Numbered from the stretch's first letter, positions 1 through 7,848 are shown. The stretch: 18,092 nt of DNA from UBA9715 sp045629845 (GCA_045629845.1 JAZQRZ010000158.1:1-18092), one strand, 5' to 3'. Numbers and translations are program-made. Notes: generated by a model from the letters alone, not told the origin.

Positions 1-983
1 GCTTGTTCGGCTTTGTTCTGCATGTCGACGTCAAGCGTGGTGTAAATCTTCAGACCGCCTTCGAACAAGTCAGCATACGAGCAGTTGTACTTGTTATCGG
101 CTTCCATAAGCGAATCGCGTACAAAACTGGTGAAATACGGGTACGCATAAATACCTTGGGACGGCTCTTCAGGCGCAGGGTTAAGACCCAATTCTTGAGC
201 GATTGCTTCATCGTACTGAGCCTGAGTAATATCGCCAGCAGACAGCATGCGTTCGAGCACTTGATTGCGACGATCAAGGCATTCGTTAGGGTTTTCTTTG
301 GGATTGAACGCTGTTGGCGACTGCGGAATGCCGACCAAAGCAGCAGCCTGAGCCAACGTAAGATCAGCAGCTGAAACCTGGTAGTAATTCGTTGCCGCTG
401 CCTGAATGCCATAGCAACCATCGCCATAGTTAATGGTGTTCAGGTACATGTTCAGAATTTCTTCCTTGGAATACTTCTTTTCCATTTCGAGAGCAAGCTC
501 GGCTTCGCGCGCCTTACGCTTCAACGAAATATCGGTTGCTTCCTCGGAAAGTGCAGTGTTACGTACGAGCTGCTGAGTAATGGTGGAAGCACCTTCGATA
601 GGACCACCGCGCAAGTTATTAACAAGAGCGCGTGCGATACCTGGCACGTCAACGCCGTTGTGCTCGTAAAAGCGAATGTCTTCGACATCGATAGTGCCGC
701 GAATGACATACGAGCTGATAGCATCAAGAGCAACAGGATCGCGCTTTTCAAGCTGAAACTTTGCGAGCAACGTGGTGCCATCGCTGGCATACATGTAAGA
801 GTCTTCTGCAAAGTTAAACGAATCGCTGTTGATTTCTGGAAGGTCAGATGTCCATGTTTCGTAAGCCGAAACAACACTTGCAAATGCACGGAAGCCAGCG
901 AAGCCCAAAGCAAGCACAAAGATTAGCGCGAGCCACGCAATTGCATGGCTTTTTGTTTGGCGCATTTTGCGTCGTATTTTCAT
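1..983 (-). CDS. Bifunctional class A penicillin-binding protein, 3' end cut off by window edge
   Basis: Peptidoglycan synthase at the outer face of the membrane; the visible part is the glycosyltransferase (GT51) half that polymerises lipid II. 327 codons are visible, from an ATG at 983. Residues 1-12 are basic (MKIRRKMRQTK), followed by a membrane anchor at about 13-36. GT51 motifs are intact: EDIRFYEHNGVD with likely catalytic Glu101, GASTITQQ at 131-138, a KRKARE...NMYLNTINYG block, and LTLAQAAALVGIPQSP. The reading frame leaves the window at the linker before the transpeptidase domain (IYTTLD), so the SxxK, SxN and KTG motifs lie outside. It is clearly paralogous to the protein at 4154-6292, with long stretches nearly identical. 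An in-frame ATG at 965 is an alternative start. The ribosome site for 983 is only a GGGG run. No neighbour shares its transcript inside the window; U32 is divergent, 80 bases away. Confidence 0.93.
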   Translation of the reverse strand, partial: MKIRRKMRQTKSHAIAWLALIFVLALGFAGFRAFASVVSAYETWTSDLPEINSDSFNFAEDSYMYASDGTTLLAKFQLEKRDPVALDAISSYVIRGTIDVEDIRFYEHNGVDVPGIARALVNNLRGGPIEGASTITQQLVRNTALSEEATDISLKRKAREAELALEMEKKYSKEEILNMYLNTINYGDGCYGIQAAATNYYQVSAADLTLAQAAALVGIPQSPTAFNPKENPNECLDRRNQVLERMLSAGDITQAQYDEAIAQELGLNPAPEEPSQGIYAYPYFTSFVRDSLMEADNKYNCSYADLFEGGLKIYTTLDVDMQNKAEQ

Positions 984-1063
984 AATGAGGCCCCATCGGT
1001 TCCGGTTAAGCTGCATGTCTGATTTCTGTCCATTATACTGCAAAGGGAAAGGACGGATTATCC
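984..1063. promoter_or_regulatory. Divergent intergenic region with overlapping -10 boxes
   Basis: This 80-base gap separates the minus-strand penicillin-binding protein from the plus-strand U32 gene. A perfect TATAAT reads on the minus strand at 1032-1037, and TATACT reads on the plus strand at 1034-1039, so the two -10 hexamers share four bases. Good -35 hexamers at 16-18 bases are not visible for either direction, so the promoter calls rest on the -10 boxes alone. The U32 ribosome site GGAAAGGA lies at about 1046-1053, roughly 10 bases before its ATG. Confidence 0.4.
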
Positions 1064-3607
1064 ATGGCACATTCGAGAGACATACCAGAACTGTTAGCGC
1101 CGGCAGGCAACCTAGAGTGTTTGCATGCAGCTGTAACCGCAGGCGCTGATGCAGTATATTTGGGGCTCGACGAGTTTAATGCGCGTCGTAACGCAGACAA
1201 TTTCACCTTGGAAAACCTTGGTGAAGCATGCGAATATGCCCATCTGCGTGGTGTTTCCATTTATATAACGATGAACGTGGAGATTCTGCCCAGCGAACTA
1301 ACGCGAGCAATTGATTTTGTTCGTCAGGCTTGGGAAGCCGGCGCTGATGCCTTTATCGTGCAAGACTTAGGCCTTGCACGCGAACTGGGCCGCGCTGTTC
1401 CTGAAGCACCCTTGCATATTTCTACGCAGATGAACACTCATAATGCTGCTGGCATTGCCGCGGCAGCAGAACTGGGTGCGCAGCGTGTGACTTTGGCCCG
1501 CGAACTTGCAATAGCAGAAATTGCTGAACTGGCTGACCTTGCTGCCCAGTTGGGTATGGAAGTGGAATGTTTTGCACATGGCGCTTTATGCATTTGCTAT
1601 TCAGGACAGTGTTTGATGTCTTCGATGATTGGCGGACGATCTGCCAACCGCGGCTTATGCGCACAAGCATGTCGCCTACCCTATGAGCTTCGTCGCACCG
1701 ACAGAGAAGACGCACTGCCAGCCGAAGGCGAGCATCTGCTTTCGCCACGCGATTTGTGCAGCATAAACCTGTTGGACGAATTGAGTACTGCAGGCGTTTC
1801 GTCGCTAAAAATCGAAGGCCGCATGAAGTCTCCTGACTATGTATATGCCGTTGTATCGGTATATCGCCAGGTTCTGGATAGCGGTCAACCAGCAACCGAG
1901 GCTCAGCAGGCCCAACTTGCTGAAGCATTTTCTCGTGGGTTTACCACAGCGTATTTGGAAGGAGCTCGCGGCAACGATATCATGAGCTACGGACGCCCCA
2001 ATAATCGTGGCGTATTCATTGGTCGCGTGGCACGAGCTGACGAAGATACTGCTTTTATCTCACCCGAAGTTAAGCTTCATGCCGGCGATACGCTGGAATT
2101 TTGGACGAACCGCGGACATTTTGCCGCATCCGTTAGCGATGCAACGCCCGACAAAAACGGTCTTGTACGCGTTACTGTTGACCAGCGTACAAGCAAGGGC
2201 GACCGCGTCTTCCGTGTTCGCAACGCCGAAATGGCTTTTGAAGACGATGCTTTTGCACCCCGCGTTCCCGTTGAAGGGTTTGTAACCTTACGCGTTGGCG
2301 AGCCTGCAAAGGTAGCTTTCTCGGCGAAGAATGCCTACGCTGAAGTTGAAGGTTCTCTTGTTGAGACTGCACGCACACGCGCTGTATCCGAACAAGATGT
2401 ACGTGATCACGTTGATCGTTTGGGCAACACCCCCTTTGTTCTAGAGCACCTTGAGGTTGATCTTTCTGATGGTGTAGGTATCGGTTTTTCGCAGCTTCAT
2501 CACCTGCGCGCCGATGCACTAGAAGCACTAAAAGCAGAGATGTTAAAGACATACGAAGCTTTGTCTCGAGTACCGCGCTCGGAACAAGCCTCGGCTAACC
2601 GTTCCTCGCTCTCGGCTCGGCAGCTGCGGAACTCGCCCGCTTCGCAGGCTCAAACAGTCCTCGCTCCCGCCTCGCCTTCGCTCGTCACAGCCTCAGATAG
2701 TTCCTCACGTGGTACTCGAGACAAAACTTCACCACTTAAGGTTGTTGCGCTGGCTACCAATCCATCGTGCGCACGCGCCGCAAAGCGCGGCGGCGCTGAA
2801 GCACTGTATGTGCCGCTGCTTAACTTCCGCCGCGGACAAGCGCAACTTGCAGGTGTACGCCAGGAAGATCCCGAACAGGCTGGCTACCCAAAGCAATGCG
2901 TACCTGTTTTGCCAACGATTGATCATGACCCTGTTTATGGTGCAACATACGCAACGCGCGAAACTACCCTTCCCTTTGACCTATGGGATTACATCAAAGA
3001 AGAGAAGCCTGTCTTTGCTGACAACTGGGGTGATGTGCTGCGCGCTCTTGAATGTGGTGCCATTGTTGAAGTTGGTCCGCATATTCCTGCAACGAACGCT
3101 GCCACACTTCAGCTGTTTGCTGACATGGGTGTTACTCGTGTGTGGCTTTCGCCAGAATTGACATTGGGACAAATAGCTGATTTGGCGCAAGACTCGCCTG
3201 TGCCTCTTGGCCTTACCGTTGCTGGCGCGCAAGAACTTATGATTACCGAACATTGTTTGCTTATGAGCCAAGGACCTTGCAACGAACAATGTGAAACTTG
3301 TCCGCGACGTAGTCATGCGCACTTCCTACGCGACCGCAAGGGTTATGACTTCCCCGTTGTTACTGACATGCTGGGACGCAGCCATTTGTACAACGGCATC
3401 GAACTTGATGCGGTAACTACACTGCCCGATTTAGCTGACATTGGCATTTCAGCCGTCATGGTTGACACAACGCTTATGTCGAAACAGGAAGCAGAGTCGG
3501 CTGTTAAGCGCACTGTTCGCGCACGTGACCTTGCGATTTCCGAGCGTAAAGCTGTACAAAAACGCCCCGGAACGACCACAGGTCATTTGTTCCGAGGCGT
3601 GCAGTAG
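1064..3607 (+). CDS. U32 peptidase-family protein with two modules, probable Fe-S RNA-modification enzyme
   Basis: 847 residues. The U32 family signature is exact at residues 168-186 (E-C-F-x2-G-A-L-C...G-Q-C-L-M-S). Cys176, Cys183, Cys199 and Cys203 fit the [4Fe-4S] ligands of RlhA/TrhP-type members, which hydroxylate 23S rRNA or tRNA. Residues about 8-300 form the N-terminal TIM-barrel-like part. Residues about 310-495 resemble the beta-rich middle domain (DUF3656) of RlhA. Residues about 558-830 form a second, U32-like module with another Cys cluster (C731, C739, C743, C746). Between them, residues 498-556 are a Ser/Ala/Arg-rich linker encoded by the repeat at 2555-2730. E. coli RlhA is about 650 residues, so this is long. 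The start is supported by GGAAAGGA upstream. The 'peptidase' name is historical; an RNA substrate is inference from family members. It converges on the lipoprotein gene with 16 bases between stop codons. Confidence 0.88.
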   Translation: MAHSRDIPELLAPAGNLECLHAAVTAGADAVYLGLDEFNARRNADNFTLENLGEACEYAHLRGVSIYITMNVEILPSELTRAIDFVRQAWEAGADAFIVQDLGLARELGRAVPEAPLHISTQMNTHNAAGIAAAAELGAQRVTLARELAIAEIAELADLAAQLGMEVECFAHGALCICYSGQCLMSSMIGGRSANRGLCAQACRLPYELRRTDREDALPAEGEHLLSPRDLCSINLLDELSTAGVSSLKIEGRMKSPDYVYAVVSVYRQVLDSGQPATEAQQAQLAEAFSRGFTTAYLEGARGNDIMSYGRPNNRGVFIGRVARADEDTAFISPEVKLHAGDTLEFWTNRGHFAASVSDATPDKNGLVRVTVDQRTSKGDRVFRVRNAEMAFEDDAFAPRVPVEGFVTLRVGEPAKVAFSAKNAYAEVEGSLVETARTRAVSEQDVRDHVDRLGNTPFVLEHLEVDLSDGVGIGFSQLHHLRADALEALKAEMLKTYEALSRVPRSEQASANRSSLSARQLRNSPASQAQTVLAPASPSLVTASDSSSRGTRDKTSPLKVVALATNPSCARAAKRGGAEALYVPLLNFRRGQAQLAGVRQEDPEQAGYPKQCVPVLPTIDHDPVYGATYATRETTLPFDLWDYIKEEKPVFADNWGDVLRALECGAIVEVGPHIPATNAATLQLFADMGVTRVWLSPELTLGQIADLAQDSPVPLGLTVAGAQELMITEHCLLMSQGPCNEQCETCPRRSHAHFLRDRKGYDFPVVTDMLGRSHLYNGIELDAVTTLPDLADIGISAVMVDTTLMSKQEAESAVKRTVRARDLAISERKAVQKRPGTTTGHLFRGVQ
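2555..2730. repeat. MITE-like or REP-like inverted-repeat element, in frame inside the U32 gene
   Basis: Perfect 15-base arms lie at 2560-2574 (TTTGTCTCGAGTACC) and 2711-2725. With one mismatch (2559/2726) the arms extend to 20 bases, 2555-2574 and 2711-2730. On a minus-strand transcript that mismatch would be a G-U wobble. Similarity continues inward imperfectly: GGAAC at 2581-2585 faces GTTCC at 2700-2704, and an AGCC/GGCT pair lies deeper. A central hairpin CTGCG/CGCAG sits at 2624-2628 and 2643-2647. The core is rich in CTCGCT/TCGGCT-like words and looks more GC-rich than the flanking codons. The plus-strand frame of U32 stays open across the whole element. I see no direct target-site duplication and no transposase. 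Whether other genomic copies exist cannot be tested here. Confidence 0.7.
3558..3600 (-). terminator. Intrinsic terminator of the lipoprotein transcript, embedded in the U32 3' coding end
   Basis: Read on the minus strand, the stem is ACGCC-x-CGGAAC paired with GTTCCG-x-GGCGT (arms 3589-3600 and 3562-3573, one mismatch each side). An inner GACC/GGTC pair encloses a TGT loop, and five T residues (3558-3562) follow directly. The hairpin starts about 24 bases after the lipoprotein stop codon. It lies wholly inside the last 17 codons of the convergent U32 gene. On the plus strand no T-run follows, so it should act in one direction only. Confidence 0.75.
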
Positions 3608-3623
3608 CTATAAGACGTTACGG

Positions 3624-4118
3624 CTATTCTTTGCCAGCAGCAGTTTCGTCGCCTTCTTGCATAAGCTTGACGCCTTCGTCGTACAGCTTCTGAATATCAG
3701 CGATACGCGAATCATAGGTCGACTGGTCAAACGATTCGCCATTCATGTCAGCATACAGCGTGATGTAATCATCAAGCGCTTCGCGAAGCTTCTTGGAGCC
3801 ATCAACGTACTTTTCCTGAACATCCTTAAGCGCGTCAGGAGCCTCGAGGTCATCAAGCTTATCGAGTGCCTGATAAGCATTTTCAGCCTGCGTGCGCATG
3901 TTCACGATATCGTTGCGCGAAACTGCATCGGTAAATGAATCAAGGCCAGTCCCGAGTTCGTCCATAATCTCGTTAACTTGCGACATATACGCACGATTTG
4001 CTTGCTGTTCAGTAGAAGCAGTATTAGCAGCAGGGTTCATGCAACCAACCAGCATGCCGCAGGTGAGCGCAAGGGTGCAAACTAATGCAGAAATCAGAAC
4101 GATGTGCTTACGAAACAT
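3624..4118 (-). CDS. Small exported lipoprotein of unknown function
   Basis: 164 residues. A lipoprotein signal peptide is clear: basic start MFRKH, hydrophobic core about 6-22, lipobox L23-V-G-C26, so Cys26 should be lipidated and the protein held on the outer face of the membrane. The mature part is short, acidic and mostly predicted helical by its heptad-like Leu/Ala pattern, with no cysteines or catalytic motif I recognise. I cannot assign a family. The ATG has a strong AAGGAGA ribosome site. It follows the penicillin-binding protein by 35 bases on the same strand with no promoter or terminator visible between them, so the two are probably co-transcribed. An accessory role at the cell wall is possible but only by context. 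Confidence 0.85.
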   Translation of the reverse strand: MFRKHIVLISALVCTLALTCGMLVGCMNPAANTASTEQQANRAYMSQVNEIMDELGTGLDSFTDAVSRNDIVNMRTQAENAYQALDKLDDLEAPDALKDVQEKYVDGSKKLREALDDYITLYADMNGESFDQSTYDSRIADIQKLYDEGVKLMQEGDETAAGKE

Positions 4119-4153
4119 GTCGGTTCTCCTTATTGGAAAGCGTTATATCAAAA

Positions 4154-6292
4154 CTAAGTGGTAGGCGCTGCGCCGCTTGATGCTGCACTACCAGAGCTTC
4201 CTTGTTGTTCTTTCTTAGCAGCTTCTTCGGCAGCCTTCTTAGCTTCTTCTTCCTTCTTCTTGGCTTCTTCTTCAGCCTTCTTCTTTTCTTCTTCTTCCTT
4301 CCTTATACGTTCTTCCTCGGCACGTTTTGCCTGATAGTACGATTCGCTCATAATGTTGTGCGAAGGATCATCGTATGCAGTGTACGGCGGATTATCGTAC
4401 ACCTGGAAGTTTTGAACGGGGATACCTTTGATTTCCATGATATCAGTCGTATACCAACGGAAAACATCGCCGCAGGAACCAGCGCTAACTGCTTGTACAT
4501 ACGACGGATCACCCACCCAAATTGCTGCAGCGTTAAACGGTGTATAGCCAACAAAACTGATGTCCTTGTAATCTTCGGACGTACCGGTCTTGCCTGCTAC
4601 CTGCTGACCGTTGTACATGGCAGCGTCAGTACCCGTACCACCATTAACAACGCCCATCATAGACTTCTGAGCTGCATAGGCTTGTTCGTTTGTCAGCACG
4701 CGTGTTGCACGCTTTTCGGGGTCGGAATCATCAACGATTACGTTGCCATTACGATCCTTGATGGTGGTAATAGCACACAGATCATGATGCACGCCGCCAT
4801 TCGCGATAGTGGCAACAGAATTTGCTAGTTCGAGTGGAGTAACGTTTTGTACGCCCAGCGTAAGTGCTGCGCCAACCGTGTTAACACCCAAATCGGTTGT
4901 TACACCCATGTCGTAAGCCGTTTGCGCAACATCCTTCACACCAATCGAAGAGATAAGACGTACAAAGCCCGTGTTGGAAGAGACAGCCAATGCACCAGAA
5001 ATGCTCTTCGTGCCGTAATTCGTATTGGCGTAGTTTTCCAACGTATAGCCATCGATAGTAGCTGGCGAAGAGCAATCGACATAGGTAGTATCGGGGTTGA
5101 TACCCTTCTTGATTGCCGTAACCAACGTAAACGTCTTAAAGACTGAACCGCAAGGACGACCGCCGCCACCTTGACCTGTAGCGATATTGACCTGGCTAAC
5201 GTTGTAATCAGCACCACCAACAATAGCTTGAACATTACCCGAAGCAGGATCCACAACAGCCATAGCAACTTCGAGGCCATCGTTACCCATAGCATCACGT
5301 TTTGCCTGACATGCAGCTTCGGCTGCCTGTTGGCATTCCACATCGAGCGTGGTGTAAACCGTAAGGCCGCCGCGCAGAATATCTGCTTCAGACAAGTCGT
5401 AGTTGTTGTACAGCAATTCGCGTACGTAGCTTGTGAAATACGGATACGCAACGATGCCATCGTCGCGCTGCTCTTGCGGGTTCAGCGCAAGAGGTTCGCT
5501 ATTGGCTGCTTCATATTCTTCCTGCGTGATGTAGTGTTCGCGCAGCATAGCTGACAACACAACATCGCGGCGATTAAGCGCATTTTCGGGATACAGCAAC
5601 GGATCGTTTTGCGTTGGCGACTGCGGAATACCAGCCAACAGCGCTGCTTCTGCCAGCGTAAGTTCACCAGCTGACTTGCTGAAATAGCGATGCGAAGCTG
5701 CTTCAATACCATAAGCACCTGAACCGTAATTAATTGTATTCAGATACATGTTCAGGATTTCGTCCTTGGAATACATCTTTTCGAGCTCGGTGGCGATAAA
5801 CATCTCGCGCGCCTTACGCTTTACAGTGATGTCATCCATTTCGTCGGCCAAGATGGTATTACGCACGAACTGCTGCGTAATCGTTGAAGCACCTTCAATG
5901 CGCCCGCCCGTAAGGTTATTAACGAAGGCGCGAGCAACGCCGAAATAGTCAACGCCGCCATGCTCGTAGAAACGAGCATCCTCGGTCGAAACAGTTGCTT
6001 GAATAAGATACGGACTGATTTGATTCAGCTCGACTGGTTCGCGATACTCCATCTGCAAACGCGCAAGAAGCGTGGTGCCATCGGCTGCATACACGTAGGT
6101 TGGCAACGAAGTGTTGAACGCATCGGCGCTTTCGTAGTCTGGTAAATCTTCGAACCAGGAATTGACCATGGCGTAAGCACTAACGCCAGCTGCGCCAATT
6201 AAGACGACAACTATTGCCAGTACGGCAAGAAGGCCTGCAACAGGCCGCTTTTTCTTGACTCCGGGTCTTCTTTTTACGGATCTAGAACTCAT
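4154..6292 (-). CDS. Bifunctional class A penicillin-binding protein (PBP1A-type)
   Basis: 712 residues; polymerises and cross-links peptidoglycan. A basic cytoplasmic start is followed by a membrane segment at about 18-42. GT51 motifs: TEDARFYEHGGVD with likely catalytic Glu104, GASTITQQ at 134-141, MYLNTINYG at 182-190. Transpeptidase motifs: SVFK with nucleophile Ser383, SSN at 438-440, KTGT at 568-571. From about 656 a Glu/Lys/Ala coiled-coil-like stretch runs to about 696, then a Ser/Ala/Gly tail. Six cysteines lie on the extracellular side (320, 328, 381, 407, 506, 607), an even number compatible with disulfides. The ribosome site is AAGGGGG just before the ATG. An extended -10 promoter lies at 6317-6325. 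It is paralogous to the truncated gene at 1-983. The usual ponA/pbp names are not used because orthology is unclear. Confidence 0.96.
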   Translation of the reverse strand: MSSRSVKRRPGVKKKRPVAGLLAVLAIVVVLIGAAGVSAYAMVNSWFEDLPDYESADAFNTSLPTYVYAADGTTLLARLQMEYREPVELNQISPYLIQATVSTEDARFYEHGGVDYFGVARAFVNNLTGGRIEGASTITQQFVRNTILADEMDDITVKRKAREMFIATELEKMYSKDEILNMYLNTINYGSGAYGIEAASHRYFSKSAGELTLAEAALLAGIPQSPTQNDPLLYPENALNRRDVVLSAMLREHYITQEEYEAANSEPLALNPQEQRDDGIVAYPYFTSYVRELLYNNYDLSEADILRGGLTVYTTLDVECQQAAEAACQAKRDAMGNDGLEVAMAVVDPASGNVQAIVGGADYNVSQVNIATGQGGGGRPCGSVFKTFTLVTAIKKGINPDTTYVDCSSPATIDGYTLENYANTNYGTKSISGALAVSSNTGFVRLISSIGVKDVAQTAYDMGVTTDLGVNTVGAALTLGVQNVTPLELANSVATIANGGVHHDLCAITTIKDRNGNVIVDDSDPEKRATRVLTNEQAYAAQKSMMGVVNGGTGTDAAMYNGQQVAGKTGTSEDYKDISFVGYTPFNAAAIWVGDPSYVQAVSAGSCGDVFRWYTTDIMEIKGIPVQNFQVYDNPPYTAYDDPSHNIMSESYYQAKRAEEERIRKEEEEKKKAEEEAKKKEEEAKKAAEEAAKKEQQGSSGSAASSGAAPTT

Positions 6293-6316
6293 GAATCCCC
6301 CTTATCTGTGACCGAT

Positions 6317-6325
6317 ATTCTAGCA
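6317..6325 (-). promoter_or_regulatory. Extended -10 promoter for the penicillin-binding protein and lipoprotein
   Basis: The minus strand reads TG-C-TAGAAT, an extended -10 element with five of six consensus bases. No convincing -35 is spaced 16-18 bases upstream, which is usual for extended -10 promoters. Start of transcription would be near 6309, giving a leader of only about 17 bases that is nearly all ribosome site. The 111-base gap between argH and this gene shows no intrinsic terminator, so read-through from argH is also possible. Confidence 0.45.
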
Positions 6326-6403
6326 TTCAGCACATAAAGGGGTGATTTCGTCAAAGAGGCTTCAAAAGTAAGACACCAACCTGAAAAGAGCATCCCGAGA
6401 TAT

Positions 6404-7789
6404 TTAGATGTTTTTGTCTGAAGCAAGAGTGGATTCTACTTGGGCAAGCTGGGTGCGAATAGCTTGACGCGACGTGCCGCCTTCGGTGGTACGAGCATCA
6501 GCAATAGCTTCCAAGTCGAGCGCTTCAGTAATGTCAGCCTCGAACAAATCGCTTTCAGCTTTGAAGTCTTCAAGCGACAGATCTTCTAGGCCACAACCAC
6601 GCTGATCGCACAAAAGCACCAGATGACCCACGACTTCGTGAGCGCGACGGAAAGGCAAGCCCTTCTTTGCCAGATAGTCAGCTACATCAGTTGCACCAAG
6701 ATAGCCCTTCGAAACCTGAGCACGCATTGCTTCGACATTTACTTGCATAGTTGAAAGCATGCCGGTCATACAGGTATAACAATCCTCGAGGGTGCGAACA
6801 GCGTCGATAACGCCTTCTTTATCTTCCTGCAAATCCTTGTTGTATGCCAAGGGAAGCGCCTTGCAAGTAACCAGCAAAGCAACCAAGTCACCCACAACGC
6901 GGCCAGTTTTACCACGAATAAGCTCGGCGAAATCAGGGTTCTTCTTCTGCGGCATGATGGAAGATCCCGTAGAAAAAGCATCCGACAGGGTTATGAAACC
7001 AAATTCGGACGTAGACCACAGAACGATTTCCTCAGCCAAGCGTGACAGATGAATACACGAAACCGTGCACGCATAATCAAGGTCGAGCAGGAAATCGCGA
7101 TCAGAAACAGCATCGAGCGAATTGGTTGTAATGCCTGCAAAACCAAGTTCTTCAGCTGTCATGCGACGATCAAGCGGATAGGTTGTACCAGCAAGGGCAG
7201 CCGAACCCAAGGGGTTAACATCTGCAGCATCGCGCGCAGCAGCCAAACGCTTGTAATCGCGCTCGAACATGTGCGCATAAGCCAGCAGATGATGAGCGAA
7301 AAACACTGGCTGAGCATGCTGCATGTGTGTATAGCCTGGCAGCAAAACATTAATGTTAGCCTTAGCCTGATCAACAAGAACCTGGCGCAGGGCAACGTTT
7401 GCTTCCATAAGATCGATTGCGCGCTGCTTTGCGTACAGACGCGTATCGGTAATGACCTGGTCGTTACGAGAACGCCCCGTATGAAGACGAGCACCAGCTT
7501 CGCCAATGTCGGCAATGAGCGCCTTTTCGATTGACATATGAATGTCTTCATCGTTGATATCGAAAACGAATTCGCCAGCATCGATACGCTGCTTAATGCG
7601 GTTAAGGCCAGCAACAATAGCTTCGACATCTTCGGCACTAATGATGCCCTGAGCGCCAAGCATGCGTGCGTGCGCCTGTGAACCAGCGATATCCTGCGCA
7701 TACAGCTGCTTATCAACAGGCAGCGAAGCGCCAAAGCGCTGCGTGAATTCCGAAACGTTTTCCGTGAACCTACCAGACCAGAGAGCCAT
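6404..7789 (-). CDS. argH: Argininosuccinate lyase
   Basis: 461 residues, normal length. Splits argininosuccinate into arginine and fumarate, the last step of arginine biosynthesis in the cytoplasm. The fumarase/aspartase superfamily signature is intact: GSSIMPQKKNPD at 275-286, with the catalytic serine in the flexible loop (Ser276 or Ser277). The THMQHAQP motif at 154-161 carries the conserved His155, and HTGRSRNDQ lies at 103-111. It starts at MALWSGRF with AAGAGG upstream. It follows argG on the same strand after 75 bases that contain a strong hairpin, so its expression may be partly uncoupled from argG. No argF or argR adjoins it. Confidence 0.98.
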   Translation of the reverse strand: MALWSGRFTENVSEFTQRFGASLPVDKQLYAQDIAGSQAHARMLGAQGIISAEDVEAIVAGLNRIKQRIDAGEFVFDINDEDIHMSIEKALIADIGEAGARLHTGRSRNDQVITDTRLYAKQRAIDLMEANVALRQVLVDQAKANINVLLPGYTHMQHAQPVFFAHHLLAYAHMFERDYKRLAAARDAADVNPLGSAALAGTTYPLDRRMTAEELGFAGITTNSLDAVSDRDFLLDLDYACTVSCIHLSRLAEEIVLWSTSEFGFITLSDAFSTGSSIMPQKKNPDFAELIRGKTGRVVGDLVALLVTCKALPLAYNKDLQEDKEGVIDAVRTLEDCYTCMTGMLSTMQVNVEAMRAQVSKGYLGATDVADYLAKKGLPFRRAHEVVGHLVLLCDQRGCGLEDLSLEDFKAESDLFEADITEALDLEAIADARTTEGGTSRQAIRTQLAQVESTLASDKNI

Positions 7790-7817
7790 GCAAACCTCTT
7801 CTTACTTCACCTAATAA

Positions 7818-7848
7818 AATGTGACAGGTACCTAGTACCTGTCACATT
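7818..7848 (-). terminator. Perfect 14-bp hairpin between argG and argH (terminator/attenuator or REP-like palindrome)
   Basis: Arms 7818-7831 and 7835-7848 pair perfectly around a 3-base loop. The core arm is TGTGACAGGTAC. On the minus strand the distal arm ends in ATT and is followed by TTATT, a weak U-rich tract, so partial termination between argG and argH is plausible. Short TGTGACA-type palindromes are also a known style of dispersed REP sequence. That reading is from general knowledge and needs genome copy counting. Confidence 0.6.

Noticed and set aside
2560..2725. CRISPR-like or tandem repeat array
   Set aside because: The arms occur once each and in inverted orientation; the CTCGCT-like words in the core are irregular with no repeat-spacer period.
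2545..2740. Direct target-site duplication flanking the inverted-repeat element
   Set aside because: No direct repeat is visible outside either the 15-base or the 20-base arm boundaries, so the insertion mechanism is left open.
4202..4828. Long plus-strand open frame with a Phe/Leu/Ser-rich start, opposite the penicillin-binding protein
   Set aside because: It is the antisense reading of the Glu/Lys codon-rich tail of a gene with intact catalytic motifs. No ribosome site or family resemblance was seen.
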